Positions 41,392-50,444 of a stretch of 62,827 bases of DNA are shown here, one piece after another. Every line of letters starts with the position of its first letter. Positions within the stretch are counted from its first letter, which is position 1. The position numbers and the translations under genes were made by a program. The notes under the pieces are model-generated. The model saw nothing but the letters and a program-made list of their open reading frames with translations. It was not told the DNA's origin and did not search any database. Source of the DNA: Thermoflexia bacterium (GTDB taxonomy: Bacteria > Chloroflexota > Anaerolineae > B4-G1); NCBI GenBank assembly GCA_011192155.1, contig DUEK01000006.1, forward strand, positions 1 to 62,827. The letters run 5' to 3'.

Positions 41392-41897
41392 TGAACAAGA
41401 TACTCGTCGTAGACTATGAAAAGTGCACCGGCTGCCGGAACTGTGAAATGGCCTGTTCGGTGTTTCACGTGCATGTAAACAATCCCACCAAGTCGGCAGT
41501 GCGGATCGTCAAGTGGGAGCGGGCAGGGCTGGATGTGCCGATCATCTGCCAACAGTGCGAGGAACCGGCGTGTGCCAGCATCTGCCCTGTGCGGGCCATC
41601 TCGCGCGACGCGGATACGGGCGCGCTGGCCGTGGATTACGATCTCTGCGTGGGCTGCCGGATGTGCATGGTGGCCTGCCCCTTCGGCGCGGTCACTTTCG
41701 ATGTGGACCGGCGGCAGGTCATCAAGTGCGATCTGTGCGGCGGCGTTGATCCCTGGTGTGTGCGCTTCTGCGAGCCTAGGGCGCTCACTTACAGATTGCC
41801 TGCGGTGGTCAGTATGGACAAGAAGCGTGCAGCGGGCCGCAGCCTGCTGGAGGCGTTGACCCCAAGAAACCGAAGGGTGCATACTCAGCAGATATAG
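41388..41897 (+). CDS. Four-cluster ferredoxin, second paralog
   Basis: A 169-residue protein aligned end to end with the ferredoxin at 36610: KILVVDYEKCTGCRNCEMAC, CQQCEEPACASICP, CVGCRMCMVACP and CDLCGGVDPWCVRFC. Four [4Fe-4S] clusters are expected. ATG 41388 or 41391 overlaps the stop of the LUD/CCG gene. It presumably carries electrons between that protein and an oxidoreductase. It is followed after 14 bases by the MoaD-like gene, so three genes are tightly coupled. Confidence 0.88.
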   Translation: MMNKILVVDYEKCTGCRNCEMACSVFHVHVNNPTKSAVRIVKWERAGLDVPIICQQCEEPACASICPVRAISRDADTGALAVDYDLCVGCRMCMVACPFGAVTFDVDRRQVIKCDLCGGVDPWCVRFCEPRALTYRLPAVVSMDKKRAAGRSLLEALTPRNRRVHTQQI

Positions 41898-41911
41898 ACA
41901 GGAGGAAATCA

Positions 41912-42196
41912 ATGAAGGTGAATCTAAAACTCTTCCTGCCGGTGCTGCCCGAGGCGATAGGCCGCAAGGAGTTGAAGGTGGAGTTTGTCGGGGAAACAGT
42001 CAATGACTTGATCGAGCATCTGGTTGTTCGGTATGGCCGGAAAGCCAGACAAGCGTTACACGATGAACAAGGCAAGCTGGACCCGGTGATCCAGATATTG
42101 CTCAATGGAAAGGAGTGGGTCACTCACGACCAACTTGACACGGCCCTGGAAGATGGCGATAGCGTGATGCTTATGATGATGATGGCTGGAGGGTAG
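41912..42196 (+). CDS. MoaD/ThiS-like sulfur-carrier protein
   Basis: A 94-residue ubiquitin-fold protein ending in MMMMAGG; the terminal Gly-Gly is the site of adenylation and thiocarboxylation in sulfur carriers. Middle text (VNDLIEHLVVRYGRKARQ, LNGKEWVTHDQLDTALEDGD) fits the MoaD group. ATG 41912 follows CAGGAGGA. A dedicated MoaD beside AOR-type ferredoxins normally accompanies a tungstopterin aldehyde oxidoreductase gene, but none follows here. Confidence 0.85.
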   Translation: MKVNLKLFLPVLPEAIGRKELKVEFVGETVNDLIEHLVVRYGRKARQALHDEQGKLDPVIQILLNGKEWVTHDQLDTALEDGDSVMLMMMMAGG

Positions 42197-42520
42197 CTAG
42201 TTCTCGGCACAAAAGGGGCCACAAACGGGCGTAGCCATAATCCTCCAGCGGTGTTCTATAAAGAAACCTGTGCTGGCTACTTAACTCGCCCACGCGAATT
42301 TTCCGCGCAAATATCGGTACTGCCCCATCCTTCACGGCTGACTTTAGAATGGACATGCTTTGTCAACCTCAGCATCAGTCAATAGGCGTGTGAAAACAAC
42401 ATAGTACACAGAACGTTTGTGCTACGTTCCACAGGTAGGGCGTTTCGGTGAGTATTCAATTTGCCAGCACCAGTGGAACCTTTGTTAATGATTCAAACTC
42501 GAATGCAATTCGTCGAACGT
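42197..42520. other. Spacer after the MoaD-like gene
   Basis: No supported gene. A 61-codon minus-strand frame (42356-42171) overlaps the MoaD-like gene end and was not recognised. There is no sign of an aldehyde oxidoreductase gene or fragment. Confidence 0.5.
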
Positions 42521-42651
42521 TTACAACTTGGGGCGACGACGACGAGCGCGCTGTTGCAGATGATACTCTTCATCGTATGGCTTGTGGCCTTGCCATAACC
42601 TCCAGATGATAGCCAGCCAACGATTCGCTAGACACCGATAAGAGTGCGAAT
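42521..42651 (-). pseudogene. Transposase C-terminal remnant (tentative)
   Basis: Minus-strand text YRCLANRWLAIIWRLWQGHK followed by a PYDEEYHLQQR-type, Arg-rich end and TAA 42521. It resembles the C-terminus of insertion-sequence transposases (IS110-like tails were considered). No upstream domain is left. It may mark the scar where the aldehyde-oxidoreductase end of the island was lost. Confidence 0.35.
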
Positions 42652-42723
42652 TGGAGGCGCAAAACGAGGGCGGATCTCACCCCAAATCCTGATGGGACAC
42701 TACCCGCCGCTCTACAACAACAA

Positions 42724-42751
42724 AGAGCCGCCGAATAAGCGCGGCGGCTCT
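42724..42751 (-). terminator. Rho-independent terminator of the PrsW-like gene
   Basis: Perfect 10-bp stem AGAGCCGCCG / CGGCGGCTCT with an 8-base loop, 25 bases past the stop at 42776, followed on the minus strand by TTTGTTGTT. Confidence 0.75.
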
Positions 42752-42775
42752 GGCTTTCTCTGTGCGCCTAGCCGG

Positions 42776-43777
42776 TTAGGGTGTGTCTCCCAACCCTGCT
42801 ACTTGCCTCCGCAGTTCCACGATGTGCGCCCGAGTGTTCTCCTCCGTAGGGAAAAGGGTCAGACGATGCTTGTTGAAGGCCAATTCTGTCGCTAGGCGGT
42901 GATAGCGACCCAGGTTCCACCAGCGCCGGAAATCGCCGCTGAACAGCACGTTCATCCGCACCGCCACTCGTTCGAGATAGGAGCAAACCACGTCGTAATC
43001 CTTCTGGCTCAACGTGCCTAGCTCCACCTCTTCGACCAGGTAGGTGGTGATCCAGCGTTGTTCTCGCACCGAGCTCCAGATGATGATGGCGAGCAATATC
43101 AACACGCCGCCATAGTCGGAGGCAAAGGCGACCAGGCAAGGCCAGCATAGCTCGGCGCCCAACGACACACTGCCGTTGTGGATACCGTGCGCCGCCATCC
43201 CCGCCAGCAGGCCCGCGACCGGCGCGCCAACTTTCACCAGTTTGTTGGGCGAGGTGCGCCCCAGCGCCAACCCCAGTCCGGTCAGGCCGGTGAACAGGGC
43301 ATGGTTGAAACCAAAGACAAAGGCGCGGAGTATCGCCAGAAAGATGACGCCGCCCAGCCCCGATTCTGCCAGCTCGCTGCTGAAATAGAGCACGTTCTCC
43401 ACGGCGGCAAAGCCAAATCCCACCAGCCCGCCATAGATGATGCCATCGAGGGGGCTATCAATCTCGCGGCGGAAGAGAAGCAGCAGAAGCAACAGCGCCG
43501 CTCCTTTGAAAATCTCCTCAGTGAGCGGGGCGATGAGCACCGATCCCACCAAGTCGGACGCGGCAGGCGAGACAAAGTAGGAGATAGGAATATCTAGAAC
43601 GAGCTGGGCGATGAGGGAGAAGATGATGGCCGGGATCGCGCCCCACAGAAAAGCGGCGATCAGCAAACCCAGCGGCTCTTTCTCGTAGCGATCAAACCAC
43701 CACAGGATGAGCGCATAGACGGCCATCGGCAAGATGCCGGCGGCGAGAACGAGGAGGATGCCAAGTAGGATTGCCAT
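42776..43777 (-). CDS. PrsW-family intramembrane protease-like protein
   Basis: A 333-residue polytopic protein. APLTEEIFKGAALLLLL carries the EExxK motif, GFAAVENVLYFS the second Glu, and FNHALFTGLTGLGL and AAHGIHN the His ligands, as in PrsW glutamic/metallo-type membrane proteases that cleave anti-sigma factors. About eight membrane segments cover residues 1-245, then a soluble tail of about 85 residues with helices (EEVELGTLSQKDYDVVCSYL). The target is unknown; no anti-sigma gene is adjacent. A good terminator follows. Confidence 0.85.
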   Translation of the reverse strand: MAILLGILLVLAAGILPMAVYALILWWFDRYEKEPLGLLIAAFLWGAIPAIIFSLIAQLVLDIPISYFVSPAASDLVGSVLIAPLTEEIFKGAALLLLLLLFRREIDSPLDGIIYGGLVGFGFAAVENVLYFSSELAESGLGGVIFLAILRAFVFGFNHALFTGLTGLGLALGRTSPNKLVKVGAPVAGLLAGMAAHGIHNGSVSLGAELCWPCLVAFASDYGGVLILLAIIIWSSVREQRWITTYLVEEVELGTLSQKDYDVVCSYLERVAVRMNVLFSGDFRRWWNLGRYHRLATELAFNKHRLTLFPTEENTRAHIVELRRQVAGLGDTP

Positions 43778-43792
43778 AGGTAGCTCCTTTGG

Positions 43793-44014
43793 TCAACTGG
43801 GGCGGATGCTCCATTCGTCAGCAGCCTCATTGTAGGCCAGGGTGAAGCGGCGGCCGTCGGCTGTGTGGACGGTGAAGGTCAGGCCAGACAGTGTGCGCCA
43901 TTGTTGCTCCACCGCCTCCACCGTCAAGCGCTCACCTTCCCATAGGAAAGCGCGCGGCCGCTCCGGGTGGCGATATCCGGCGTAACTTTCTACGGCGGCG
44001 TCCATCGTGGTCAC
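43793..44014 (-). CDS. Small conserved-looking protein downstream of galU
   Basis: A 73-residue protein, MTTMDAAVESYAGYRHPERP then RAFLWEGERLTVEAVEQQWR. It reads as a small beta-rich fold ending in FTLAYNEAADEWSIRPS, reminiscent of DUF6504-type proteins, but assignment is weak. GTG 44014 overlaps the galU stop (GTGA), so it is translationally coupled to galU. Confidence 0.55.
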   Translation of the reverse strand: MTTMDAAVESYAGYRHPERPRAFLWEGERLTVEAVEQQWRTLSGLTFTVHTADGRRFTLAYNEAADEWSIRPS

Positions 44015-44871
44015 AGGTCAAGCGAACGGAGATACTTGATCAATCCATCTCGCATGTCGTCGCGCCGCAGGCTCATCTCGATGCAGGCTTTCAGTTGGCG
44101 CAGCGGGTCGCCGGCCGCCATCCACTTGCCCTCGACGGGCTGCACGATAACGGTTGCACGAGCCGCCAGCCGGTCTACCGCGTCGGCCAGCCAAAGTTCG
44201 TCCCCTTTCCCGGTCTCCAGGGTCTCTAGCACGTCGAACAGCTCCGGTGTGAAAACAAAGTGGCCGATCTGAACCCAATTGGAGGGGGCGTCACCGGGCG
44301 CGGGTTTCTCAATGATGCGCTTCATCACGTTATCGCTGCCGGGTTGCAGTTCGATGCAGCCATAAAGATGCGTTTCATCGTCCGGCACGCTTTGGGTGGC
44401 GAGGACGGCCGCCGGTTGATGATTGTTAAATGAATCGAGCATTTGCTGCGGCACCGGCGCGTCGGCAATGATGATGTCGTCGCCGAACATGTAGTAGAAC
44501 GGCTCGCCGGGGGTCAGCCAGTTGCGGGCGGCGAGGGCCGGGGCAGCGTTGCCGTAGGGCAGGCTCTCCGGTTGGCGCACAAAGACGATTTCGGCCATCT
44601 GGGAGATGTGGCGCATATCGTCCAATAGTTCCAGCTTACCCGATTCCTCCAGATGTCGCTCCAGGTCGGGGGTGGGTGCAAAGTGGTGCTGGACCGCCTC
44701 GCTGCCCCCGCGCACGACGACGATGATCTCGGTGATGCCGGCCGCCACCAACCCCTCCACGTGGTACTGGATCAGGGGCACTCCAGCGATGGGAATCATT
44801 TCTTTGGGAACTGCTTTGGATGCCGGCAGGAATCGGGTACCGTATCCGGCGATGGTGATGATGCCTTTCAT
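44011..44871 (-). CDS. galU: UTP-glucose-1-phosphate uridylyltransferase
   Basis: A 286-residue nucleotidyltransferase forming UDP-glucose. GYGTRFLPASKAVPKEM is the nucleotide-binding and catalytic motif, PLIQYHVEGLVAAGI, YMFGDDII (metal Asp) and IIEKPAPG (sugar-phosphate Lys) follow, and VQIGHFVFTPELFDVLE is typical of GalU. The product feeds Ugd (29902) and the glycosyltransferases at 2901 and 60585. ATG 44871 follows GGAGC. The small gene after it is coupled. Confidence 0.93.
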   Translation of the reverse strand: MKGIITIAGYGTRFLPASKAVPKEMIPIAGVPLIQYHVEGLVAAGITEIIVVVRGGSEAVQHHFAPTPDLERHLEESGKLELLDDMRHISQMAEIVFVRQPESLPYGNAAPALAARNWLTPGEPFYYMFGDDIIIADAPVPQQMLDSFNNHQPAAVLATQSVPDDETHLYGCIELQPGSDNVMKRIIEKPAPGDAPSNWVQIGHFVFTPELFDVLETLETGKGDELWLADAVDRLAARATVIVQPVEGKWMAAGDPLRQLKACIEMSLRRDDMRDGLIKYLRSLDL

Positions 44872-44923
44872 TTTTGCTCCTTGTTTCTTGGTATTGATTC
44901 GTTGTTTAGCGATTGTTTATCGC

Positions 44924-46378
44924 TCACAATACTGCCCTTTGCCTGTGCCACTCCGTCGCCTGCTCGTAGGCGTGGGCCACACGCAAAGCAGTCTCCTCGC
45001 CCAGCGGCGGCCCCATCACCTGTAACCCGATGGGGAGACCGGCATCGTCAAAGCCGCAGGGCAGGCTCAACCCGCAGATGCCGGCCAGATTCATCGAAAG
45101 CGTGAACACGTCGCCCAGGTACATTTGCAATGGATCGTCCACTTTCTCGCCGATGGGAAAGGCGGTGGTGGGAGTGGCGGGAGCGACGACGATGTCCACC
45201 TGCTCAAAGGCCGAGTCAAAGTCGGCCTTGATGAGGGTGCGCGCTTTTTGCGCTTTGAGGTAGTAGGCGTCGTAGTAGCCCGCACTGAGGGCGTAAGCGC
45301 CCAGCATGATGCGCCGTTTGACCTCGGGGCCGAACCCTTGCCCCCGAGTCGCCTTGTAGGTCTCGATCAGCCCGTCGCCATCCACCCGCAGGCCATAGCG
45401 CACACCATCGTAGCGGGCCAGGTTGGCGCTGGCCTCCGCCGGCGCGATGAGGTAATAGACCGCCAACGCATAGTCGGTGTGGGGCAGGTTGATCTCGCGC
45501 ACCTCGGCCCCCAGGTCGGACAGCACGTTCACTGCCGCGCGCACCGCTTCCTCCACCTCCGGCTGCATTCCTGCGATGAAATACTCCTGAGGCACGCCCA
45601 CCCGCACTCCCTCCACGTCGCCGGTTAGGGCAGCGGCATAGTCGGGAACCGGCGCGTCCAACGAGGTAGAGTCGCAGGGGTCGTGGCCGGCGATGGCCTC
45701 CAGCAACAGACCAGCGTCGGTGACATCCTGGGCCAGCACGCCGATCTGATCCAATGACGAGGCGAAGGCGATCAACCCGTAGCGGCTGACTCGCCCGTAG
45801 GTGGGCTTGAGGCCGACGATTCCACACAGGCTCGCCGGTTGACGCACGCTGCCGCCGGTATCGCTGCCCAGCGCGCCCAGGCACTCGCCGGCGGCGATGG
45901 CGGCCGCGCTCCCGCCGCTGCTTCCGCCCGGCACGCGGGTCAGGTCCCAGGGGTTGCGCGTGGTGAAGAAGGCCGAGTTCTCCGTCGAGGAGCCCATAGC
46001 GAACTCGTCGGTGTTGGTCTTGCCCAGGAGAATCGCTCCGGCGGCCTTGAGGCGCGCTATGGCGGTGGCGTCGTAGGGTGGGGCGAAATTCTCCAAGATG
46101 CGAGAGCCGGCCGTGGTGGGGACGCCCTCGGTGCAGAGCACGTCCTTGATCGCCAGTGGGATGCCCAGCAGCGGGCCGTCTTCGCCGGCGGCGCGGCGCG
46201 CGTCGGCGGCGAGGGCCTGATCCAACGCGCTCTCCGGCGTCAGCGTCAGGTAGGCTTTGACGTCGTTATCTATCGCCAAGATGCGGGCTAGCACCGCCTC
46301 GGTCAGTTCGAGCGCGGAAATCGCGCCGGTGGCCAGCTGGTCGTGGGCCTCGTGGATGGTCAGTTGACAGAGTTCCAC
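44924..46378 (-). CDS. gatA: Asp-tRNA(Asn)/Glu-tRNA(Gln) amidotransferase subunit A
   Basis: A 484-residue amidase subunit releasing ammonia from glutamine to amidate mischarged tRNA. The Ser-cis-Ser-Lys triad is in [11 protein letters not shown] (Lys), [13 protein letters not shown] (Ser pair) and [12 protein letters not shown] (Gly/Ser loop). GTG 46378 gives the family length and lies four bases after the gatC stop; the longer frame to 46480 overlaps gatC and is not homologous. gatB is not in the window. Confidence 0.95.
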   Translation of the reverse strand: MELCQLTIHEAHDQLATGAISALELTEAVLARILAIDNDVKAYLTLTPESALDQALAADARRAAGEDGPLLGIPLAIKDVLCTEGVPTTAGSRILENFAPPYDATAIARLKAAGAILLGKTNTDEFAMGSSTENSAFFTTRNPWDLTRVPGGSSGGSAAAIAAGECLGALGSDTGGSVRQPASLCGIVGLKPTYGRVSRYGLIAFASSLDQIGVLAQDVTDAGLLLEAIAGHDPCDSTSLDAPVPDYAAALTGDVEGVRVGVPQEYFIAGMQPEVEEAVRAAVNVLSDLGAEVREINLPHTDYALAVYYLIAPAEASANLARYDGVRYGLRVDGDGLIETYKATRGQGFGPEVKRRIMLGAYALSAGYYDAYYLKAQKARTLIKADFDSAFEQVDIVVAPATPTTAFPIGEKVDDPLQMYLGDVFTLSMNLAGICGLSLPCGFDDAGLPIGLQVMGPPLGEETALRVAHAYEQATEWHRQRAVL

Positions 46379-46382
46379 AGCT

Positions 46383-46670
46383 CTACTCCAATACCGCCGG
46401 AACCCTGAAGCATCCCTCCTCGGCGGCAGGGGCGTTTGCCAGAATATCCTCGCAGGGGAAGGGAAGCTTGGCCTCGTCATTGCGCATCACGTTGCGCAGC
46501 GGCAGGACGGTCGCCGTGGGGGGAATGGCGCCGGTATCCAGTTCCTGCAGGCGCTCAAAGTACTCTAGGATGGCCGAAAGCTGCTCCTGGTAGAGGGTTT
46601 TTTCCTCGTCGCTCAAGGCCAGCCGGGCCAGATCGGCGATGTGCTCGACTTTTTCTCGATTCAGTTTCAT
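46383..46670 (-). CDS. gatC: Amidotransferase subunit C
   Basis: A 95-residue belt subunit that wraps GatA and Gat[21 protein letters not shown] and [16 protein letters not shown] are its two helices; the end FRVPAVLE is the usual C-terminal strand. ATG 46670 lies eight bases after GGAG. It is cotranscribed with gatA. Confidence 0.93.
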   Translation of the reverse strand: MKLNREKVEHIADLARLALSDEEKTLYQEQLSAILEYFERLQELDTGAIPPTATVLPLRNVMRNDEAKLPFPCEDILANAPAAEEGCFRVPAVLE

Positions 46671-46740
46671 CACATACTCCAAGATTGGCGATTAGCAGCG
46701 ATTATAGCATCATCGGAGCAGAGAGGCAACTAAACAGCCG

Positions 46741-46769
46741 CAGGGGCGGCGCAGCGCGCGCCGCCCCTG
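46741..46769. repeat. GC-rich REP-like palindrome
   Basis: CAGGGGCGGCGC and GCGCCGCCCCTG are inverted around a short centre, resembling the REP palindromes at 62529 and 62790 in form. It sits between the SHOCT-like gene end and gatC on the minus strand and could stop transcription. Confidence 0.6.
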
Positions 46770-46832
46770 TCGAAGGGTGTGTGATGAGATTGCTCGGCCA
46801 GGATTATTGAATCTAAAGTCGGAGAATCAAGC

Positions 46833-47213
46833 CTACTCCACGTAGATCTCTACCAGTTCGTTGTCCTCTTCGTCCACGACCTCGATCATCTTGCCCGTCA
46901 TGCCGCTGGCGAGCAATTCCTCTAGTTCCTGTGTGTCGAGGCCGTCGAACTCGGGGGCGAACCGCTCTGCTATGCGCAAGCCCGCGCTCACCAAACCTAT
47001 CGGGATGGTCACGTTGACCTTGCTTTTGCCCGAGTTCACGTCGCTCACGTGGATGCGAAGGTAGCGGTTCTCGCCAGTCGGGCCGGGAGTCCCGGAGCCA
47101 GGGCGCTGCCCTCCGTCCAGCGCCCGCAGTAACGTGGTCGCCTCCTCCGCGCTGATCTTGCCCTCTTCCAACATCTGGAGAATCTTTAGCCGTTCTTCTG
47201 GTGCCTTTGTCAT
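46833..47213 (-). CDS. SHOCT-like domain protein, short
   Basis: A 126-residue protein. Residues 1-30 (ERLKILQMLEEGKISAEEA then a leucine pair) form the short helical hairpin found at one end of YvlB/LiaX- and DUF2089-type proteins. After a Gly/Pro linker comes a beta-rich domain (YLRIHVSDVNSGKSKVNVTI, IPIGLVSAGLRIAERFAPE) ending in an acidic strand. The same beta domain ends the next gene upstream. It is the last gene of a group running from 51025 to 46833. It may be a soluble sensor or adaptor; no activity is known. Confidence 0.7.
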   Translation of the reverse strand: MTKAPEERLKILQMLEEGKISAEEATTLLRALDGGQRPGSGTPGPTGENRYLRIHVSDVNSGKSKVNVTIPIGLVSAGLRIAERFAPEFDGLDTQELEELLASGMTGKMIEVVDEEDNELVEIYVE

Positions 47214-47268
47214 TTTGCGCCTCCTGATCCAGATAAATCAATCGCCCACAACTTGCGGATTTGTCCCC

Positions 47269-47826
47269 CTATCCAAAATAAACTTGCACTTGCTCACCAT
47301 TCTCTCCATCGTCTACTTTCACGACGAAAGGATGGTCGTCTCGTAATTCATCCTGCATCGCCAGAAACAATTTGTCCACCCCTGCATTTTCCAGTTGGGG
47401 GACAAAGGGTTGGGCGATGCGCAGCCCCCAAGTGACGAGGCCCAGCGGCAGTGGGAAGGCCAGGGTGATGTTAGGCCCATCGTGCTGGCGCACCCGCACG
47501 TAGAGCCAGCGGGCCTGTTGCAACCACCAGCCTAGCATCACGCCCAGCACTCCTAGAACAAAGACCACCCAGGCCCAGATCAACCGTCCGGCAGTGGCAG
47601 CCTCGCTGGTGTAGGAGGAGGATAGCAGCCACCCGCCCCACGCCAGCAGCGCCACTCCGATCCAGAACATACCTTGCCACAGCCAGCGCACCAGGGCCGG
47701 GCGAGGAGCGGGAGGAAGCTTGGGCGCTGCGGCGGTCTCTGCCAGCGCTTCCAATCGCCGCACTCCCTCCTCAACGTTGATTCCCCCAGACTCGATTAGC
47801 TCTAGTATTTGTCGTTGTTCATTCAC
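47269..47826 (-). CDS. SHOCT-like membrane protein
   Basis: A 185-residue protein: N-terminal helical hairpin (NEQRQILELIESGGINVEEG), two membrane segments (about 50-70 and 85-105), then the same C-terminal beta domain as the 46833 protein (WLYVRVRQHDGPNITLAFPL, GLVTWGLRIAQPFVPQLENA, ending QVYFG). GTG 47826 follows AAGGAGAAACTT; the longer frame to 47952 has no ribosome site. The two proteins look like a membrane-bound and a soluble version of one module. Confidence 0.7.
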   Translation of the reverse strand: MNEQRQILELIESGGINVEEGVRRLEALAETAAAPKLPPAPRPALVRWLWQGMFWIGVALLAWGGWLLSSSYTSEAATAGRLIWAWVVFVLGVLGVMLGWWLQQARWLYVRVRQHDGPNITLAFPLPLGLVTWGLRIAQPFVPQLENAGVDKLFLAMQDELRDDHPFVVKVDDGENGEQVQVYFG

Positions 47827-47941
47827 AAGTTTCTCCTTATCGAGTTTAGCACGCCAGATTTTCAGTCGTCTGTTCCGCATCGCGTATTTCCACGCTGAGT
47901 GGAGCGTCAATGTCGATCCACTGACCGGCCGGACTGGCAGG

Positions 47942-49156
47942 CTACCTGACACGGCGCTGCAGTAGAGCGAACGACCAAGCTGCTATCAAACCCACTAGCC
48001 CGCCCGCGTACCAGACCCAGCGCGGGTCAAAGTTGTCCATAACCAACCCGGCCAGGAGCGGCCCCACGGCCGACGGGATCACCCAACTGAATCCAAAGAC
48101 CGCCATGTACCGCCCCCGCATATCATCCGGCGCTAACTCGGCCACCAGCGCCTGGGAGGTCGGAGCGACCAGCATCTCGCCGATGGTGATAATGACCATG
48201 GCCGCCAGGAAGAGAACGTAGGCCGAAACAAAGCCATACATACCGAACCCAATCGCGTACAGTAGCGTACCCGCAGCCATCACGATCAACGGCTTGTATC
48301 TGGCGATCCGGCGTGTGATGTAGAACTGGAACAGAACAACCATCGCCGCGTTGAGACTCAGGATGTATCCAAAACCCTGTTCAGAGACCGAGTGAACGTC
48401 CCGCAGATATACGGACAGTGTGGTGTTCATCTGCATATAGACGGTGGTCATCAGAATACAGGCCCCGATGAACAGGACGAAGGCGCCGTCCCGCAAAACG
48501 TCCCGGTAGCCGCCGAACGCCTGGCCCATCGTTTGCTCAGGCTCGCCCTCGCGGAGGGCGGGCTTGGTCTCTCGAATCGCCAGGGCCACGATGCCGGCCG
48601 TGATCGTGCTGGCCACTGCGTCGCAGATGAACAGGAGCAGGTATGATCGGGTGGCCAACAGTCCTCCAATCGCCGGCCCAATGACTACGGCGAGATTGAC
48701 GACCACCCGCAGGAGGCCGAATCCCTGGGCGCGCTTCTCCTCCGGCAACAGATCGGCGACCATCGCTTGCTGCGCCGGCCCGCCGGCGTTGCCGAAAAGC
48801 CCAATGAACAGCGCGCCGACGTAGATAAGCTCGATCGAGTTCACCAACCCCACCATCAAGTTGATGAACGCGCTGATGAGCAAACCAAAGATCACCATGC
48901 CCTTGCGACCAAAGCGGTCGGTCAGCGCGCCGCCCAACACGCTGCCCACAATGCTCGAGAGCGAGACCAGCCCAAAGATCAAGCCAACTTCCGTCATGCC
49001 CACGCTGAATTTTTGCGTGATGTAGAGCGTCAGGAAGGGGAACATGAGCGCCCCGCCGAGCCGGTCAATGAACACGCCCAAGATGAGGATCCAGAACTGG
49101 CGGGGGTACTCGGCATAGATATTGCGAATGTGTTCCAGTAGTTTGTAGTTTGACAT
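47942..49156 (-). CDS. Major facilitator superfamily transporter
   Basis: A 404-residue 12-helix transporter. Motif A, GGALTDRFGRKG, lies between helices 2 and 3, and PEEKRAQGFGLLRVVVNLA is the corresponding segment near helices 4-5; a charged central loop (REGEPEQTMGQAFGG) divides the halves. It resembles drug-efflux permeases of the MdtH/YjcJ type; the substrate is unknown. Its place inside the DUF2089/SHOCT-like group hints at export in response to envelope stress. Confidence 0.85.
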   Translation of the reverse strand: MSNYKLLEHIRNIYAEYPRQFWILILGVFIDRLGGALMFPFLTLYITQKFSVGMTEVGLIFGLVSLSSIVGSVLGGALTDRFGRKGMVIFGLLISAFINLMVGLVNSIELIYVGALFIGLFGNAGGPAQQAMVADLLPEEKRAQGFGLLRVVVNLAVVIGPAIGGLLATRSYLLLFICDAVASTITAGIVALAIRETKPALREGEPEQTMGQAFGGYRDVLRDGAFVLFIGACILMTTVYMQMNTTLSVYLRDVHSVSEQGFGYILSLNAAMVVLFQFYITRRIARYKPLIVMAAGTLLYAIGFGMYGFVSAYVLFLAAMVIITIGEMLVAPTSQALVAELAPDDMRGRYMAVFGFSWVIPSAVGPLLAGLVMDNFDPRWVWYAGGLVGLIAAWSFALLQRRVR

Positions 49157-49256
49157 TTACGTGATCTCCCAAGAAACAAGCATAGCGTCTGCCACAAGAT
49201 TGAGATTTGAAATACGCAAAAACCCGTCAATCTCGAATCAACAAATCCTAAATCAA

Positions 49257-50435
49257 TCAGCGCCCTTCCATCGCGGCCAAGAGATCGGCAGCCTGCTCTG
49301 GGCTGATCTTGCCCTCTTCCACCAGTCGCAGTACTCGCATCTGTTCTTCATCCGAGATGAGTTTCGAGCGGGGGCGAGGGCGCTGACCGCTGGCTCGTCG
49401 CCAGCGACGCTCGGCTCGCTCTGCCCGCAGGCGAGCTTTTTCCGTCTCGTGTTGCGCCTTCCGGCGGGCCTTTTCCGCTTCTTTCTGTGCCTTCTGGCGC
49501 GTCTTTTCCGCCACTCGCTCTACCCGGAGACGCGCCTCCTCGCTATCTATGCGGCCCAGGCTCTCTTCCAGTCGAGCCTCCAGCTCCGCCGTCGCCGCGG
49601 CGATTTGAGCTTCGATCTGCGCGCTCAGTCCCTCCATATCGGCCACAAAATCGAACGGTAGATCATCCGCCAGATGATCGCCCAACTCTGAGAGTCGCAG
49701 GGAGACGCGCCCGTCAACTTGTGCTTCCAGGCTGGCCTCGCCGTTGCCCAAAATGCTTTGCGTCTCACCTTCTATCTTCTCCAGGGCCAGGCCGGGGACG
49801 CGTGAGTGAACTCCACCGCCGGCGTGGAAGGCCAGACGCAGGCTGGAATCTGCCGGGAGGCGGATCGTTAGGTTGCCGCCGACGCTCAAGCTAAAGACAG
49901 CGCCAGGAGAAAAGGGCGGCCCCAATCGGGCGTTTCCCCACACGCGGCTCGCTGCCAGGTCGCCGCGCACTCCTTCGATCGCCAAGTTGCCATCTATTTG
50001 CTCCAGCGAGGCTGAGCCATCCACCTGGCGGATGCGAGCGTTCCCGCGCGCGACCTGCGCGCTCAGATCCCCTGCCGTCTGGCGGACGCTCAAATTGCCA
50101 AACGTCTGCTCCAGGACAACGGGGCCGACGGCGCGCAGCTTGGCGTTGCCGTGGACGGTACCAATGGCGACCGGCCCTTTCACTCCCTCGATCTTTAGAT
50201 TTCCCCGCACCGCGCGGACGGTGAGGGTAGTGTCCGGGGGACAGGTGAGGAAGCAATCAACTCTGGCCTTGAGGGTAAATGCTTCTCCCTCTTGCTCCAG
50301 GGATGCCTCGCCTTCCGCACCTCGCGCATGGACGGCAATCCGCTCCTCATTCGCGCCTCGCACCACCAGATTGCCCAGACACTCGGTGACGGTGACGTGG
50401 GGCGTTGCACAAGTCTCAATAATCTGCTCAAACAT
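49257..50435 (-). CDS. DUF4097 beta-solenoid protein with SHOCT-like tail
   Basis: A 392-residue protein with no signal peptide. Residues 1-245 are short beta repeats (LTVRAVRGNLKIEGVKG, GTVHGNAKLRAVGPVVLEQ) like DUF4097 adhesin-type solenoids. Residues about 265-355 form a highly charged coiled coil (KTRQKAQKEAEKARRKAQ). The last 33 residues, LISDEEQMRVLRLVEEGKIS then PEQAADLLAAMEGR, repeat the helical hairpin of the neighbouring genes. The architecture is the reverse of YvlB, where the hairpin is N-terminal. It is probably a cytoplasmic scaffold. Confidence 0.8.
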   Translation of the reverse strand: MFEQIIETCATPHVTVTECLGNLVVRGANEERIAVHARGAEGEASLEQEGEAFTLKARVDCFLTCPPDTTLTVRAVRGNLKIEGVKGPVAIGTVHGNAKLRAVGPVVLEQTFGNLSVRQTAGDLSAQVARGNARIRQVDGSASLEQIDGNLAIEGVRGDLAASRVWGNARLGPPFSPGAVFSLSVGGNLTIRLPADSSLRLAFHAGGGVHSRVPGLALEKIEGETQSILGNGEASLEAQVDGRVSLRLSELGDHLADDLPFDFVADMEGLSAQIEAQIAAATAELEARLEESLGRIDSEEARLRVERVAEKTRQKAQKEAEKARRKAQHETEKARLRAERAERRWRRASGQRPRPRSKLISDEEQMRVLRLVEEGKISPEQAADLLAAMEGR

Positions 50436-50444
50436 ATTCCCCTC

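Noticed and set aside
42197-42775. Hidden aldehyde:ferredoxin oxidoreductase gene after the MoaD-like gene
   Set aside because: No frame of useful length or AOR-like motif was found on either strand; only a spacer, a transposase-like scar and a terminator.
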